Shown piece after piece: positions 25,655 to 33,913 of a DNA stretch of 63,012 nt (positions are counted from its first letter, which is position 1; every line of letters starts with the position of its first letter). The notes beneath the pieces are model-generated. The model saw only the letters and a list, made by a program, of their open reading frames with translations. It was not told the DNA's origin and searched no databases. The position numbers and the translations under genes were made by a program. Source of the DNA: Mesolinea sp964536465 (GTDB lineage Bacteria > Chloroflexota > Anaerolineae > Anaerolineales > Anaerolineaceae); assembly GCA_964536465.1 (NCBI GenBank), contig CAZHXQ010000002.1, positions 1 to 63,012 on the forward strand. Direction: 5' to 3'.

Positions 25655-26176
25655 ATGGCAATAAAAGATATTGTTACTTTTCCGGATCCTTTCCTGCGAT
25701 TGAAAGCAAAACCGGTAAAGAAATTTGATAAAGAACTGCAGACGCTGATCGACGACATGTTTGAAACCATGCGCAACGAACCCGGCGTTGGTCTTGCGGC
25801 ACCCCAAATCGGTCAGTCTGTTCAATTGGTCGTGATTGAATATGCCGAAGAACCTGAAGACGAAGACGCGCCAGAGCCACAACCGAAGCGTTACGTTCTG
25901 GTCAACCCTCAAATTGTACAAAAGTCAGAAGAAACGGTCGAAGGCATGGAAGGCTGCCTGTCAGTGCCCGGATTAATCGGGAAAGTGGACCGCCACGAGA
26001 AAGTGACCGTCAAAGCGCTCAACCGCCATGGCAAACCGCAGAAAGTGAAGGCGGAAGGCTGGATGGCGCGCATCATCCAACACGAACTGGACCACCTTGA
26101 TGGGGTTCTTTACATTGATCGTACCAGCGAGATTTTTGAGATTGTCCCTGAGGACGCTGAAGAGTTCGTTGAGTAA
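25655..26176 (+). CDS. def: peptide deformylase
   Basis: 173 residues with all three signature motifs: GVGLAAPQIG (44-53), EGCLSVPG (99-106; Cys101 is a metal ligand) and QHELDHLDG (142-150; His143 and His147 are metal ligands, Glu144 catalytic). It removes the formyl group from nascent proteins. An acidic loop (EEPEDEDAPEPQP, about 65-77) is a lineage insertion. The stop codon overlaps the recF start by one base (TAATG), which implies translational coupling. Confidence 0.97.
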   Translation: MAIKDIVTFPDPFLRLKAKPVKKFDKELQTLIDDMFETMRNEPGVGLAAPQIGQSVQLVVIEYAEEPEDEDAPEPQPKRYVLVNPQIVQKSEETVEGMEGCLSVPGLIGKVDRHEKVTVKALNRHGKPQKVKAEGWMARIIQHELDHLDGVLYIDRTSEIFEIVPEDAEEFVE

Positions 26177-27396
26177 TGCTGCTCACCCGCCTCTCGCTGA
26201 CCAACTTTCGCGTTTTTTCCCGCCTGGAACTTGATTTTCCCAGGCGGGTGATTTTATTTCACGGCGATAACGCGCAGGGCAAGACCAGTGTTTTGGAGTC
26301 GGTCGCTTTTTTAGCTCTCTTTACGTCTTTCTCCGCAAGCGCAGACCGACAGCTGCTCAATTTCAACCTGCCGGAAAGTGATATCACGAAAGTTGGGCGA
26401 ATCGTTGGCGAATTTGAGAGAGGTGGACGCAAGCACACGTTGGAGGTGCGGCTCATTCTCGAACCCAACGGCACCAACGGGGGTCTGCGATTCCGCAAAG
26501 AAGCACTCCTGGATGGCGTCAAACGACGCTTCAGCGATTTATACGGTCAATTTAATGCTGTTTCTTTTCTCCCCCAAATGGCAAAAATTTTCGAAGGCGG
26601 CCCTTCTGACCGCCGCAGGTACCTGGATGAAATCCTCTGCCAGATAGAACCGGGCTATTCGAAGCATCTGCTCCGCTATAACCAGGCGATGATCCGCAGG
26701 AATGCCCTGCTCAAAAGACTGTGCGAATCTGGCGGTCCATCAGACCAACTGGATTATTGGGATGGCATGCTGGCGGAGCATGGTGCCTATTTGATTAAAG
26801 GACGCGTCAGGCTGCTCGCTCAATTGGGGGCATTGGCGCGAGAGAGTCATCAGCAGATGACGCAGGGTAGGGAGGTCCTCCGGTTGGAATATCAGCCATC
26901 ACTCGATCCCACCCAGCCGCTTGCGGGGCAGATCCGCCTGCCCGACATGCAGCATCTTGAAGACGCCAGTGAACTTGAGGTAAAAGACATCGAAGAGGTG
27001 TTTCTAAGGGAATCCCAAAAAAACAGGAGGGATGACATCAGGCGCGGTTCCACCAGCGCAGGACCCCACCGCGACGAGCTTCGATTTCTATCAAACCAGG
27101 TCGATCTGGGCGTTTATGGCTCGCGGGGGCAAATGCGAACCGCGTTGCTTTCCTTGAAATTTGCTGAAGTCGAGCTGATGAAACAGCGCAGCGGCGAATG
27201 GCCGGTGCTGTTGTTGGATGAGGTCATGGCAGAGCTGGATCCAATTCGCCGCGGGGCTTTGTTGGGTGTTCTTGATAAAGTGGAGCAAGCCCTGGTGACC
27301 ACCACTGACCTGGAGATGTTTGAGGATGAGTTTCTATCCCAGCATGATGTTTGGAAGGTTCAGCAAGGGGTGATTGTAAAGGGTAGTCCGGCATGA
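26176..27396 (+). CDS. recF: DNA replication and repair protein RecF
   Basis: 406 residues, longer than the usual 360-370. SMC-like ATPase: LSLTNFRVFSRLELDF, Walker A GDNAQGKTS (30-38), FLPQMAKIFEGGPSDRRRYLDE, the ABC signature region RGSTSAGPHRDEL and Walker B VLLLDEVMAELDP. RecF loads RecA at gapped DNA with RecO and RecR. It is not beside dnaA/dnaN/gyrB, its classical location, but lies downstream of def. It overlaps the next gene by 4 bases. Confidence 0.95.
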   Translation: MLLTRLSLTNFRVFSRLELDFPRRVILFHGDNAQGKTSVLESVAFLALFTSFSASADRQLLNFNLPESDITKVGRIVGEFERGGRKHTLEVRLILEPNGTNGGLRFRKEALLDGVKRRFSDLYGQFNAVSFLPQMAKIFEGGPSDRRRYLDEILCQIEPGYSKHLLRYNQAMIRRNALLKRLCESGGPSDQLDYWDGMLAEHGAYLIKGRVRLLAQLGALARESHQQMTQGREVLRLEYQPSLDPTQPLAGQIRLPDMQHLEDASELEVKDIEEVFLRESQKNRRDDIRRGSTSAGPHRDELRFLSNQVDLGVYGSRGQMRTALLSLKFAEVELMKQRSGEWPVLLLDEVMAELDPIRRGALLGVLDKVEQALVTTTDLEMFEDEFLSQHDVWKVQQGVIVKGSPA

Positions 27397-27824
27397 GAGA
27401 AAACTGGAGGCTGCGTGAATGGATCGCGCGCATCCTGATCGGGTCAGTGCTGGGGATGAATCTGGCTGCTGCCATTGATTTTATCGCCAGGCCCGAACTG
27501 TACCTGGCTTCCTATGAACTGAGCGGCGAGGTTGGTAAGGCTGTAATAATCGGTTACGGCATCCTCTTTCTGATGTGGCAGGTGCCCTATTGTTTCGCTC
27601 TGGCTCAACCCCGACAGCATTGGGTCTCCCTTTTTCAGGCGATCCTGATGCAGAGTGTGGGGCTGGTTGGCGAGATATTGCTTTTGAGGAGCATTCCCAG
27701 CCAACACGCGCTGCTGCGTGGGTCTGTTTCAAGATTTATTTTCTTCGATCGCGGTGGATTGGTGTTTTTAATCCTGGCCTTTATTGCGGCCGGAAACAAG
27801 ATTAACTTCAACCCTAAGGAGTAA
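27393..27824 (+). CDS. small four-helix membrane protein, unknown
   Basis: 143 residues with hydrophobic helices near 11-30, 45-67, 80-98 and 113-133. No family is recognised. It starts inside the recF end (ATGA overlap) and is followed 2 bases later by the nitroreductase gene, so it is translated within the recF operon. The membrane location is inferred from hydropathy only. Confidence 0.7.
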   Translation: MRENWRLREWIARILIGSVLGMNLAAAIDFIARPELYLASYELSGEVGKAVIIGYGILFLMWQVPYCFALAQPRQHWVSLFQAILMQSVGLVGEILLLRSIPSQHALLRGSVSRFIFFDRGGLVFLILAFIAAGNKINFNPKE

Positions 27825-27826
27825 AA

Positions 27827-28402
27827 ATGAACTTTTCAGAATTGGTGCTCAAAAGCCGCAGCTTTCGCCGCTTTGATCAAAGCGCAAGACTTCCCCGCCA
27901 GTTGCTGGTCGGTTTGGTCAGTCTGGCTCGCGTCTCGCCAAGCCCGTCAAACCTGCAGGGGCTCAAGTTTTGGCTGGTCAGTGATGAGAAAGAGTGCGAA
28001 CAAATATTTGAAAACGTAAAATTTGGTGGGTATTTTAAGGACTGGGGCGGGCCGGTGGATGGGGAAAAGCCTGCTGCGTACATCCTCGTCCTGGGTGATA
28101 AGGAAATTAAACCAACTTTTGAAATCGATGCTGGCATTGCCGCTCAGACGATGTTATTGGGAGCTGCAGAAGCGGGTTTTGGGGGCTGTATGGTCAAGTC
28201 TTTCAAGCGTGAGAGCCTGATAGAACTGCTTGAATTAGACCAGACTTTGGAGTTGGTCCTGGTGATTGCCCTGGGCAAACCGGCAGAGAAAAGTGTGATT
28301 GAAGATTTCGAAACCGAAAAAGGCATTGAATATTACCGCGACGATGCCGGGGTTCATCACGTCCCAAAACGAAAACTGGAAGATCTGATTTTGAATTTGT
28401 GA
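27827..28402 (+). CDS. nitroreductase-family flavoprotein
   Basis: 191 residues. It has the N-terminal FMN-phosphate-binding pattern KSRSFRRFDQ, then ASPSPSNLQGLKF (the S/N-x-Q-P-like loop), GIAAQTMLLGAAEAGFGGCMV in the helical core and ALGKPAEK at the end. Members use FMN and NAD(P)H to reduce nitro groups, quinones or flavins. The substrate is unknown. It is the last gene of the clpC-to-nitroreductase run. An AAGGAG box precedes the start. Confidence 0.88.
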   Translation: MNFSELVLKSRSFRRFDQSARLPRQLLVGLVSLARVSPSPSNLQGLKFWLVSDEKECEQIFENVKFGGYFKDWGGPVDGEKPAAYILVLGDKEIKPTFEIDAGIAAQTMLLGAAEAGFGGCMVKSFKRESLIELLELDQTLELVLVIALGKPAEKSVIEDFETEKGIEYYRDDAGVHHVPKRKLEDLILNL

Positions 28403-28438
28403 GGTCAGTCGCCAGTGGAGGGCGACAACTCAGGCATA

Positions 28439-28468
28439 ACTCTTATGGGTGAGATTTCCCATAAAAGT
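28439..28468. terminator. hairpin between convergent genes
   Basis: An 11-bp stem (ACTCTTATGGG / CCCATAAAAGT, one mismatch) with an 8-base loop lies in the 75-base gap between the convergent nitroreductase and NBR1-Ig genes. The T-run is poor, so it may act as a weak bidirectional terminator. Confidence 0.4.
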
Positions 28469-28477
28469 CGGATTGTT

Positions 28478-29530
28478 CTATGGTCCTGGGTCTCCTGAGG
28501 AGGGCGTACCCGTAGTGGTGGGGGTGATTGTGCCGGTTGTAGTGAGAGTCGGCGTTTGCGTGGCAGTGTTGGTCGCGGTGGGGGTCGGTGTGTGTGTATA
28601 GATTGCCGTCCGAGTCGCGGTGGGGGTCGCAGTGCGTGTAGGTGTCGGGGTAGGCGTGAAGGTTTGAGTTGGGGTTGAAGTATTTGTCCCTGTGGGGGTT
28701 GGGGTTGCGGTTGCGGTTTGAGTAGGGGTTGGCTTCGGAATTTCGATCAGAATTTTCAATTCCAATCCAATCAGGCTGCCGTTTTCGGCCTGAATCTGCC
28801 AGACTCCCTCGAAAAGTCCGTGGTAACTTGGAGCGACCATTTCGAGCGACAGATCGATCACCTCACCTGGCTGCACTGTACGAATTGGTGACGGCGAGTT
28901 GCCGCCCATCCGGCTCCCCCGAACATATACTAATTTGTACTGTTCCCATTTACAGGTTCCATTATTATGTACCCGCCAGGTCTTTGTAAACTGCTGCCCC
29001 GCTTTCAACATTGATCCCGCGGGAATGCTGACGTCGCTCAACAGGATGGCAGAGATGGTACAGGGTTCAACTGTGGGAGTGATTGTTGGAGTAAGCGTTG
29101 CGAGAGGAGTTTGGCTGGGTGTGATGGTCAGCTCAGGGTTTGAGAGCGCCTGCACCAAAACGGCAACCTGGTCGCTGACGAAGTTGCGCCCATCTTGGTC
29201 GTAAAGATTGACCATGATCATGACCGCGCCTTCATCGGTCGGGATCCAGGGCTGTTCGATCAGCAGCGCCCCGCGTGGGTGGCTATCTGGCAGGTCAATC
29301 CGGATCAACTGGTAATTGGCCATCAGTTCCAGGCGAGACCAATTCAAGCCGGCTGGAATGACCGATTGGACCACCACTTCATGATTGAGCGCCAAAATCT
29401 GTCCTGAAGTGGGCGAGGTGATTTCGACGGTCAGAACCTGGGGCGGTTGTTCGCGGCGACCGCAGGCGAAAAAGATTATTGCAATCAGTACCATCAGGGC
29501 TGTGATAGTAAGCAGGATCCATTTTTTCAT
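28478..29530 (-). CDS. lipoprotein with NBR1-type Ig-like domain and Thr/Pro-rich tail
   Basis: 350 residues from the ATG at 29530 (an in-frame GTG lies three codons upstream). A signal with lipobox FFAC is followed by a beta-rich domain starting with an ITSPTSGQILALNH segment. A second domain has the NBR1 Ig-like pattern (FTKTWRVHNNGTCKWEQYKLVY, later WQIQAENGSLIGLELKI). The last 80 or so residues are Thr/Pro repeats (TPTPT), probably an extended wall-spanning or O-glycosylated stalk. Such architectures are frequent in Anaerolineae. Ligand unknown. Confidence 0.82.
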   Translation of the reverse strand: MKKWILLTITALMVLIAIIFFACGRREQPPQVLTVEITSPTSGQILALNHEVVVQSVIPAGLNWSRLELMANYQLIRIDLPDSHPRGALLIEQPWIPTDEGAVMIMVNLYDQDGRNFVSDQVAVLVQALSNPELTITPSQTPLATLTPTITPTVEPCTISAILLSDVSIPAGSMLKAGQQFTKTWRVHNNGTCKWEQYKLVYVRGSRMGGNSPSPIRTVQPGEVIDLSLEMVAPSYHGLFEGVWQIQAENGSLIGLELKILIEIPKPTPTQTATATPTPTGTNTSTPTQTFTPTPTPTRTATPTATRTAIYTHTPTPTATNTATQTPTLTTTGTITPTTTGTPSSGDPGP

Positions 29531-29581
29531 GAGACTCACTTTCTACTATCTTAACCGCCAAACCTGCCAGAAAGTTCCATT

Positions 29582-29915
29582 CTCAGGTCAACCGGTAAGC
29601 CGTATTCTGTCGTGGATGCGCATCTGTCTTGGCTGACTGTCACCAGCCAGCTCATGCGGTCTACCCGGAGATCAATTGAGCCGAGCAGGCTCTCTCTCCT
29701 GTTTGACCTTGCACCGAATGGGGGTTGCCTGGCCGCCGCTGTTACCAGCAGCGCCGGTAGTCTCTTACACCACCATTTCACCCTTGCTCTCGCGAGCGGT
29801 ATGTTTCTGTGGCCCTATCCGAAAGCTTGCGCCCTCCCAGGGGTTACCTGGCATCCTGCTCTGTGGTGTACGGACTTTCCTCACTGATTAAGCGCGCGCA
29901 CCTGGCTGACCTGAG
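29582..29915 (-). ncRNA. rnpB: RNase P RNA, bacterial type
   Basis: The reverse complement contains the hallmark GAGGAAAGTCC (29872-29882) near the 5' end and ACAGAATACGGCTTAC (29595-29610) near the 3' end. The two ends pair in a 12-bp P1 helix (CTCAGGTCAGCC with GGTTGACCTGAG). The TAACAGCGGCGGCCAGG and GGTGAAATGGTGGTGTAAGAGACTACCGG-like conserved core segments are also present. It is the catalytic RNA that matures tRNA 5' ends. A TATCAT at 29923-29928 lies 7 bases upstream of the 5' end and could be its -10. About 334 nt. Confidence 0.96.
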
Positions 29916-30037
29916 TAATTTGATGATACCATTAAGCTGTTGAAGATTTATTAGAAATACGCTCTTTGCGGCGCAAAACCCGCAAGGTTCGGCGGCAGCG
30001 GTCCGGCAGGCAATCACAAAGAAGAGCGATGAACTTC

Positions 30038-30065
30038 TGGACAAATGCCAGAATTAGTGTAAAAT
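30038..30065 (+). promoter_or_regulatory. rpsT promoter
   Basis: -35 TGGACA (30038-30043), a 16-base spacer and -10 TAAAAT (30060-30065). The predicted 5' leader is about 35 bases and ends with a GGAGG box. Confidence 0.65.
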
Positions 30066-30106
30066 AACTGTTTGTAATCATGAAGTTGTAAGTTTGGAGG
30101 AAGAAG

Positions 30107-30373
30107 TTGGCAAATATTAAGTCACAAATCAAGCGAAATAAACAAAACCGGGCAGCACGCCTTCGTAATCGTGTTTACCGCGGTTCTGCGCGCACCTATA
30201 TCCGCAAGGCTCAATCTGCCATTCGCAGCAAAGATGCTGAGTTGGCTGAGGCCGAAGTGATGAAGGCGATTCGCGCGTTGGACAAGGCTTGCGCCAAGGG
30301 CGTTATCCACAAGAATAACGCTGCCCGCCGCAAATCACGCTTGATGGCACGCTACAATTCGATCAAGAATTAA
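30107..30373 (+). CDS. rpsT: 30S ribosomal protein S20
   Basis: 88 residues. It starts at a TTG with GGAGG about 9 bases upstream; the conserved ANIKSQIKRNKQNRAA opening fixes this start. The protein is lysine- and arginine-rich and ends with KGVIHKNNAARRKSRL, as in other S20 proteins. It binds the 5' domain and helix 44 of 16S rRNA. It is monocistronic, with its own promoter and a strong terminator. Confidence 0.97.
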   Translation: MANIKSQIKRNKQNRAARLRNRVYRGSARTYIRKAQSAIRSKDAELAEAEVMKAIRALDKACAKGVIHKNNAARRKSRLMARYNSIKN

Positions 30374-30394
30374 CCGTTAATCGTCGTTTCTACC

Positions 30395-30423
30395 AGGCGA
30401 GGTAATTGTTACCTCGCCTTTTT
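30395..30423 (+). terminator. intrinsic terminator of rpsT
   Basis: A perfect 11-bp stem (AGGCGAGGTAA / TTACCTCGCCT) with a TTG loop, followed by a T-run. Confidence 0.92.
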
Positions 30424-30598
30424 GTCGTTAAATTCTCTTTTTTTGAATTTTGGGTAGGGACTGGCCCCGCAAGATAACCCGCTCAGCAGGGGCAGCGCGA
30501 GATCAGGCTGACAGGCTGCTAATGCAAGATACTTATAAGCAACGCCAGCGACTACCTTTTGCGATGTTATAATCCATGCGATAAGCCTGAGGAAAACT

Positions 30599-32350
30599 AT
30601 GTTTAAAGATGTTGAAAACCGAATTATTGACCAGATAGATCAATTTTGTCTGCAAAATGGGCTGCCGACTGGCAAGATCGAATTTCGCAGTATCCCATTC
30701 TCAGGGGAATGGGGCATGGCCGCCCCTCTTTTTCCGCTGGCTGCCGCTGACAAAAACAAAACCGGACCTGTGCCCCAGCACGCACAGTATTTAGCAGAAA
30801 AGATCAAAGCAGCCATTGGCTTGCCCGAAGGTTTTACCCGCTCGGAAGCAATCAGGGGTTACCTGAACTTCTATTTTGACACCGGTCTGTACGCGACCAG
30901 TGTGGTTGAGCAGATCCGCCAGCAAGGCCAGGATTTTGGCAGTTTTGCGCCGACCGGGCAGACGGTTATGGTGGAATACTCCAACCCCAACACGCACAAA
31001 CCCCTGCACGTGGGCCACCTGCGCAATGTGATCTTGGGGGGAACCGTCTGCAATATCCTTGAAGCCAGCGGCAAGAAAGTCATCCGTGCTAACTATATTG
31101 GGGATATCGGTTTGCATGTGATTAAATGGATGTGTAATTACGAGATGTACCACAACGGGGAAGAGCCAGGCAGAGATAAAATGCGCTGGATGGCTGACCT
31201 CTATGCTGAAGCTGACCGCCGTTTTGTTGAGCAGGAGGGCTTCGAGGAGATCGTGCGGGCATATTTTAGCCGCTGGGACGCGGGCGACCAGCATATTCAC
31301 GATCTGTGGAAAACGACCCGCCAATGGTCAATGGAAGGCTTCTACCAGGTTTACGATCTGCTGGGCGAACATTTTGACCGAATCTATTTTGAAAGCGATG
31401 TCGAGGAAACCGGTAAAGAGCTGGTAGAGCAGCTGATCAGGGACGGTCTGGCAACAGACGGGCGCCCTGAAAATCCGGTCATTGTCGATATCGACGCGAT
31501 TTTGGGCGCTAAAGAGGAATATCGTGTGGCTGTCGTGCTGCGTTCAGACGGCACCTCGCTTTATGCCACTAAAGAACTGCCGTTGGCGATCATGAAGTTT
31601 GAGGAATACGACCTCGATCAATCGGTGTATGTCATCGATGTGCGCCAGAGCCTGCACATGAAGCAAATGCAAAAGCTCCTTGAGCTGATGGGCTTTGAGT
31701 GGGCAGACCGGATTTATCATCTTTCGTATGAAATAGTAAATCTACCCGGCAACGTAATCATGTCTTCCCGGGATGGCACAGTGGTCTTGTTGGACGATCT
31801 CGTGCGCGAAGCCACCCAACGAGCTCTGGAGGTGGTCAGAGAAAAAAACCCCGCTCTCGATCAAGCCACGATGGAGGATGTGGCTCTCAAAGTGGCCCTG
31901 GGTGCCATCAAGTATCCCATGATCTCGCGTGAGAACACCAAAATCGTGACCTTTGACTGGGACAGCGCTCTTGACTTCAACGGTCAATCAGCCCCTTACA
32001 TCCAGTACGCCAGCGTTCGTGCTAACAGCATTCTGCGCCGAGCCGGTGAGACTGAAGGCATAAGCGCGAGGTTTGGCCACGCGCTGGAACCCAGTGAAAT
32101 CAATCTGATTGAATTGCTTTCCAAGCTCCCCGATGAGGTCAGCAAATCTGCTAAAGAGTTCAGACCCTCTTCACTGGCGGCTTACGCCTACGAGTTGGCG
32201 AAAACATTCAACGACTTTTATAATCAGTGTCAGGTGCTGAAAGTGGAGGGAGACCTTCGGGATTCGCGCCTGGCTCTCGTGCGGGCTGCCAAAGTCTGCC
32301 TGGAAAAGACACTCAGCTTGTTGGGCATAGAGGCCCCACAAGTGATGTAG
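30599..32350 (+). CDS. argS: arginyl-tRNA synthetase
   Basis: 583 residues. The N-terminal Add-1 domain is followed by VEYSNPNTHKPLHVGHLRN, which holds the class I HIGH motif as HVGH. The KMSKS position reads VIMSSRDGTVV, as in the ArgRS enzymes that lack the canonical lysine. The C-terminal DALR anticodon-binding domain ends ARTLLGIEAPQVM-like (SLLGIEAPQVM). It charges tRNA-Arg. TGAGG precedes the ATG, and a TATAAT is at 30568-30573. Confidence 0.96.
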   Translation: MFKDVENRIIDQIDQFCLQNGLPTGKIEFRSIPFSGEWGMAAPLFPLAAADKNKTGPVPQHAQYLAEKIKAAIGLPEGFTRSEAIRGYLNFYFDTGLYATSVVEQIRQQGQDFGSFAPTGQTVMVEYSNPNTHKPLHVGHLRNVILGGTVCNILEASGKKVIRANYIGDIGLHVIKWMCNYEMYHNGEEPGRDKMRWMADLYAEADRRFVEQEGFEEIVRAYFSRWDAGDQHIHDLWKTTRQWSMEGFYQVYDLLGEHFDRIYFESDVEETGKELVEQLIRDGLATDGRPENPVIVDIDAILGAKEEYRVAVVLRSDGTSLYATKELPLAIMKFEEYDLDQSVYVIDVRQSLHMKQMQKLLELMGFEWADRIYHLSYEIVNLPGNVIMSSRDGTVVLLDDLVREATQRALEVVREKNPALDQATMEDVALKVALGAIKYPMISRENTKIVTFDWDSALDFNGQSAPYIQYASVRANSILRRAGETEGISARFGHALEPSEINLIELLSKLPDEVSKSAKEFRPSSLAAYAYELAKTFNDFYNQCQVLKVEGDLRDSRLALVRAAKVCLEKTLSLLGIEAPQVM

Positions 32351-32381
32351 AATAATAAAACAACAAAAAAAGGAGCATTAT

Positions 32382-33707
32382 ATGAGTCGAATACGTACAA
32401 TCATCATGGGAGCAGCAGGTCGTGACTTCCACAACTTCAATACTGTTTATCGGGATAACGATAAGTATGAGGTTGTCGCCTTCACAGCCACCCAAATTCC
32501 CAACATTGACGGGCGTAAATATCCTTCCGCCCTGGCTGGTCATTTGTATCCAGAAGGAATCGAGATTTATCCAGAAAGTGAGCTGGAAGAACTGATCAAG
32601 AAGTTCGATGTAGATGAGGTTGTCTTCGCTTATAGCGATGTCCCCTATGAATATGTGATGAGCAAGTCGGCTCTGGTCAATGCTGCTGGGGCGGATTTCC
32701 GACTGCTGGGCACAAAAGAAACCCAGGTGGAATCGAACAAGCCTCTTATCGGTGTGACTGCTATCCGCACGGGTGCCGGCAAGAGCCAGACCAGCCGCCG
32801 CGTTGCCGAAGCGCTGCAAAACCTCGGCTACAAAGTCGCGGCTATTCGTCACCCCATGCCTTATGGCGATCTGGTCAAGCAGAAAGTGCAACGCTTTGCC
32901 ACCTACGAAGACCTCGATATTCATGAGTGCACCATTGAGGAACGCGAGGAATACGAACCTCATATCGATACGGGCGTGATTATCTATTCGGGCGTTGACT
33001 ATGAAGCTATCCTGCGGGAGGCTGAAAAAGAAGCTGACGTCATTCTTTGGGATGGCGGTAACAACGATTTTTCGTTTTATAAGACCGACCTCCTGATCGT
33101 CGTGATGGACCCCCATCGCGCTGGTCATGAATTGCGGTACTATCCTGCTGAAGTCAATATGCGCATGGCTGACGTGTTCGTGATCAATAAAGTTGACACC
33201 GCCAAACCCAGCGATATCGACATTGTCCGCGAGAGCATTGCCAGGGTAAACCCGGACGCCACAGTGGTGGAAGCCGCTTCACCGATTTTTGTGGAAAATC
33301 CAGAAATGATCAAAGGCAAGCGTGTTTTGGCAATTGATGAAGGCCCGACCGTCACCCATGGTGATCTTCCTTACGACTTTGGCTATTTTGCTGCCAAGCG
33401 GTACGGTGCCAAAGAAATCGTTGACCCGCGACCTTTCGCTGTGGGCGATTTGAAAGAGACCTTTAAGAAATTCCCCCACCTTGGAAATGTTTTGCCCAGT
33501 ATGGGTTATGGTGAAAAACAAATCCGCGATCTGGAAGCCACGATCGATGGATCAGATGTGGACCTGGTCGTGATTGGTACCCCAATCGATATGACCCGTG
33601 TGATGAAAATCAACAAGCCATCCGTGCGTGTTACTTATAAACTGCAGGAAATTGGCTCTCCCACACTGCAGGATGTGATTGAAAACAAACTTGGTCGTAA
33701 AGAGTAA
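32382..33707 (+). CDS. cyclic 2,3-diphosphoglycerate synthetase-like P-loop protein
   Basis: 441 residues. The N-terminus (IRTIIMGAAGRDFHNFNTVY) is a Rossmann-like domain that the family uses in place of a simple leader. A second domain has the P-loop GVTAIRTGAGKSQTSR (about 125-140) followed by VILWDGGNNDFSFYKTDLLIV. These are the marks of the family named after the methanogen cyclic-2,3-diphosphoglycerate synthetase. The bacterial members are not characterised, so the product may differ. AGGAG lies 8 bases before the ATG. It follows argS by 31 bases and ends with a strong terminator. Confidence 0.85.
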   Translation: MSRIRTIIMGAAGRDFHNFNTVYRDNDKYEVVAFTATQIPNIDGRKYPSALAGHLYPEGIEIYPESELEELIKKFDVDEVVFAYSDVPYEYVMSKSALVNAAGADFRLLGTKETQVESNKPLIGVTAIRTGAGKSQTSRRVAEALQNLGYKVAAIRHPMPYGDLVKQKVQRFATYEDLDIHECTIEEREEYEPHIDTGVIIYSGVDYEAILREAEKEADVILWDGGNNDFSFYKTDLLIVVMDPHRAGHELRYYPAEVNMRMADVFVINKVDTAKPSDIDIVRESIARVNPDATVVEAASPIFVENPEMIKGKRVLAIDEGPTVTHGDLPYDFGYFAAKRYGAKEIVDPRPFAVGDLKETFKKFPHLGNVLPSMGYGEKQIRDLEATIDGSDVDLVVIGTPIDMTRVMKINKPSVRVTYKLQEIGSPTLQDVIENKLGRKE

Positions 33708-33731
33708 CATTTTTCTCTCAAGTACAGCGTT

Positions 33732-33760
33732 AAAGTGGTCGGCAGCTTCCGACCACTTTT
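33732..33760 (+). terminator. intrinsic terminator after the cDPGS-like gene
   Basis: An 11-bp perfect stem (AAAGTGGTCGG / CCGACCACTTT) with a 6-base loop, followed by TC and TTT. Confidence 0.88.
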
Positions 33761-33913
33761 CTTTAACAATTTGAGTTTAAGGCGCTGTGAGACTCCCCGG
33801 GATGGTTTCCAGATACTTCTGCTGCCTCTTCTCATGAGAGGCTAAGGGCTTATCTGGATATGGGAAGCCTTGTTTCGTGTTAAACTACATGAGATCAGGG
33901 AAAGAGAAAAAGT

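Noticed and set aside
29612..29891. Short plus-strand frames over 29.6-29.9 kb
   Set aside because: The region is the RNase P RNA on the minus strand, with its invariant motifs and P1 pairing.
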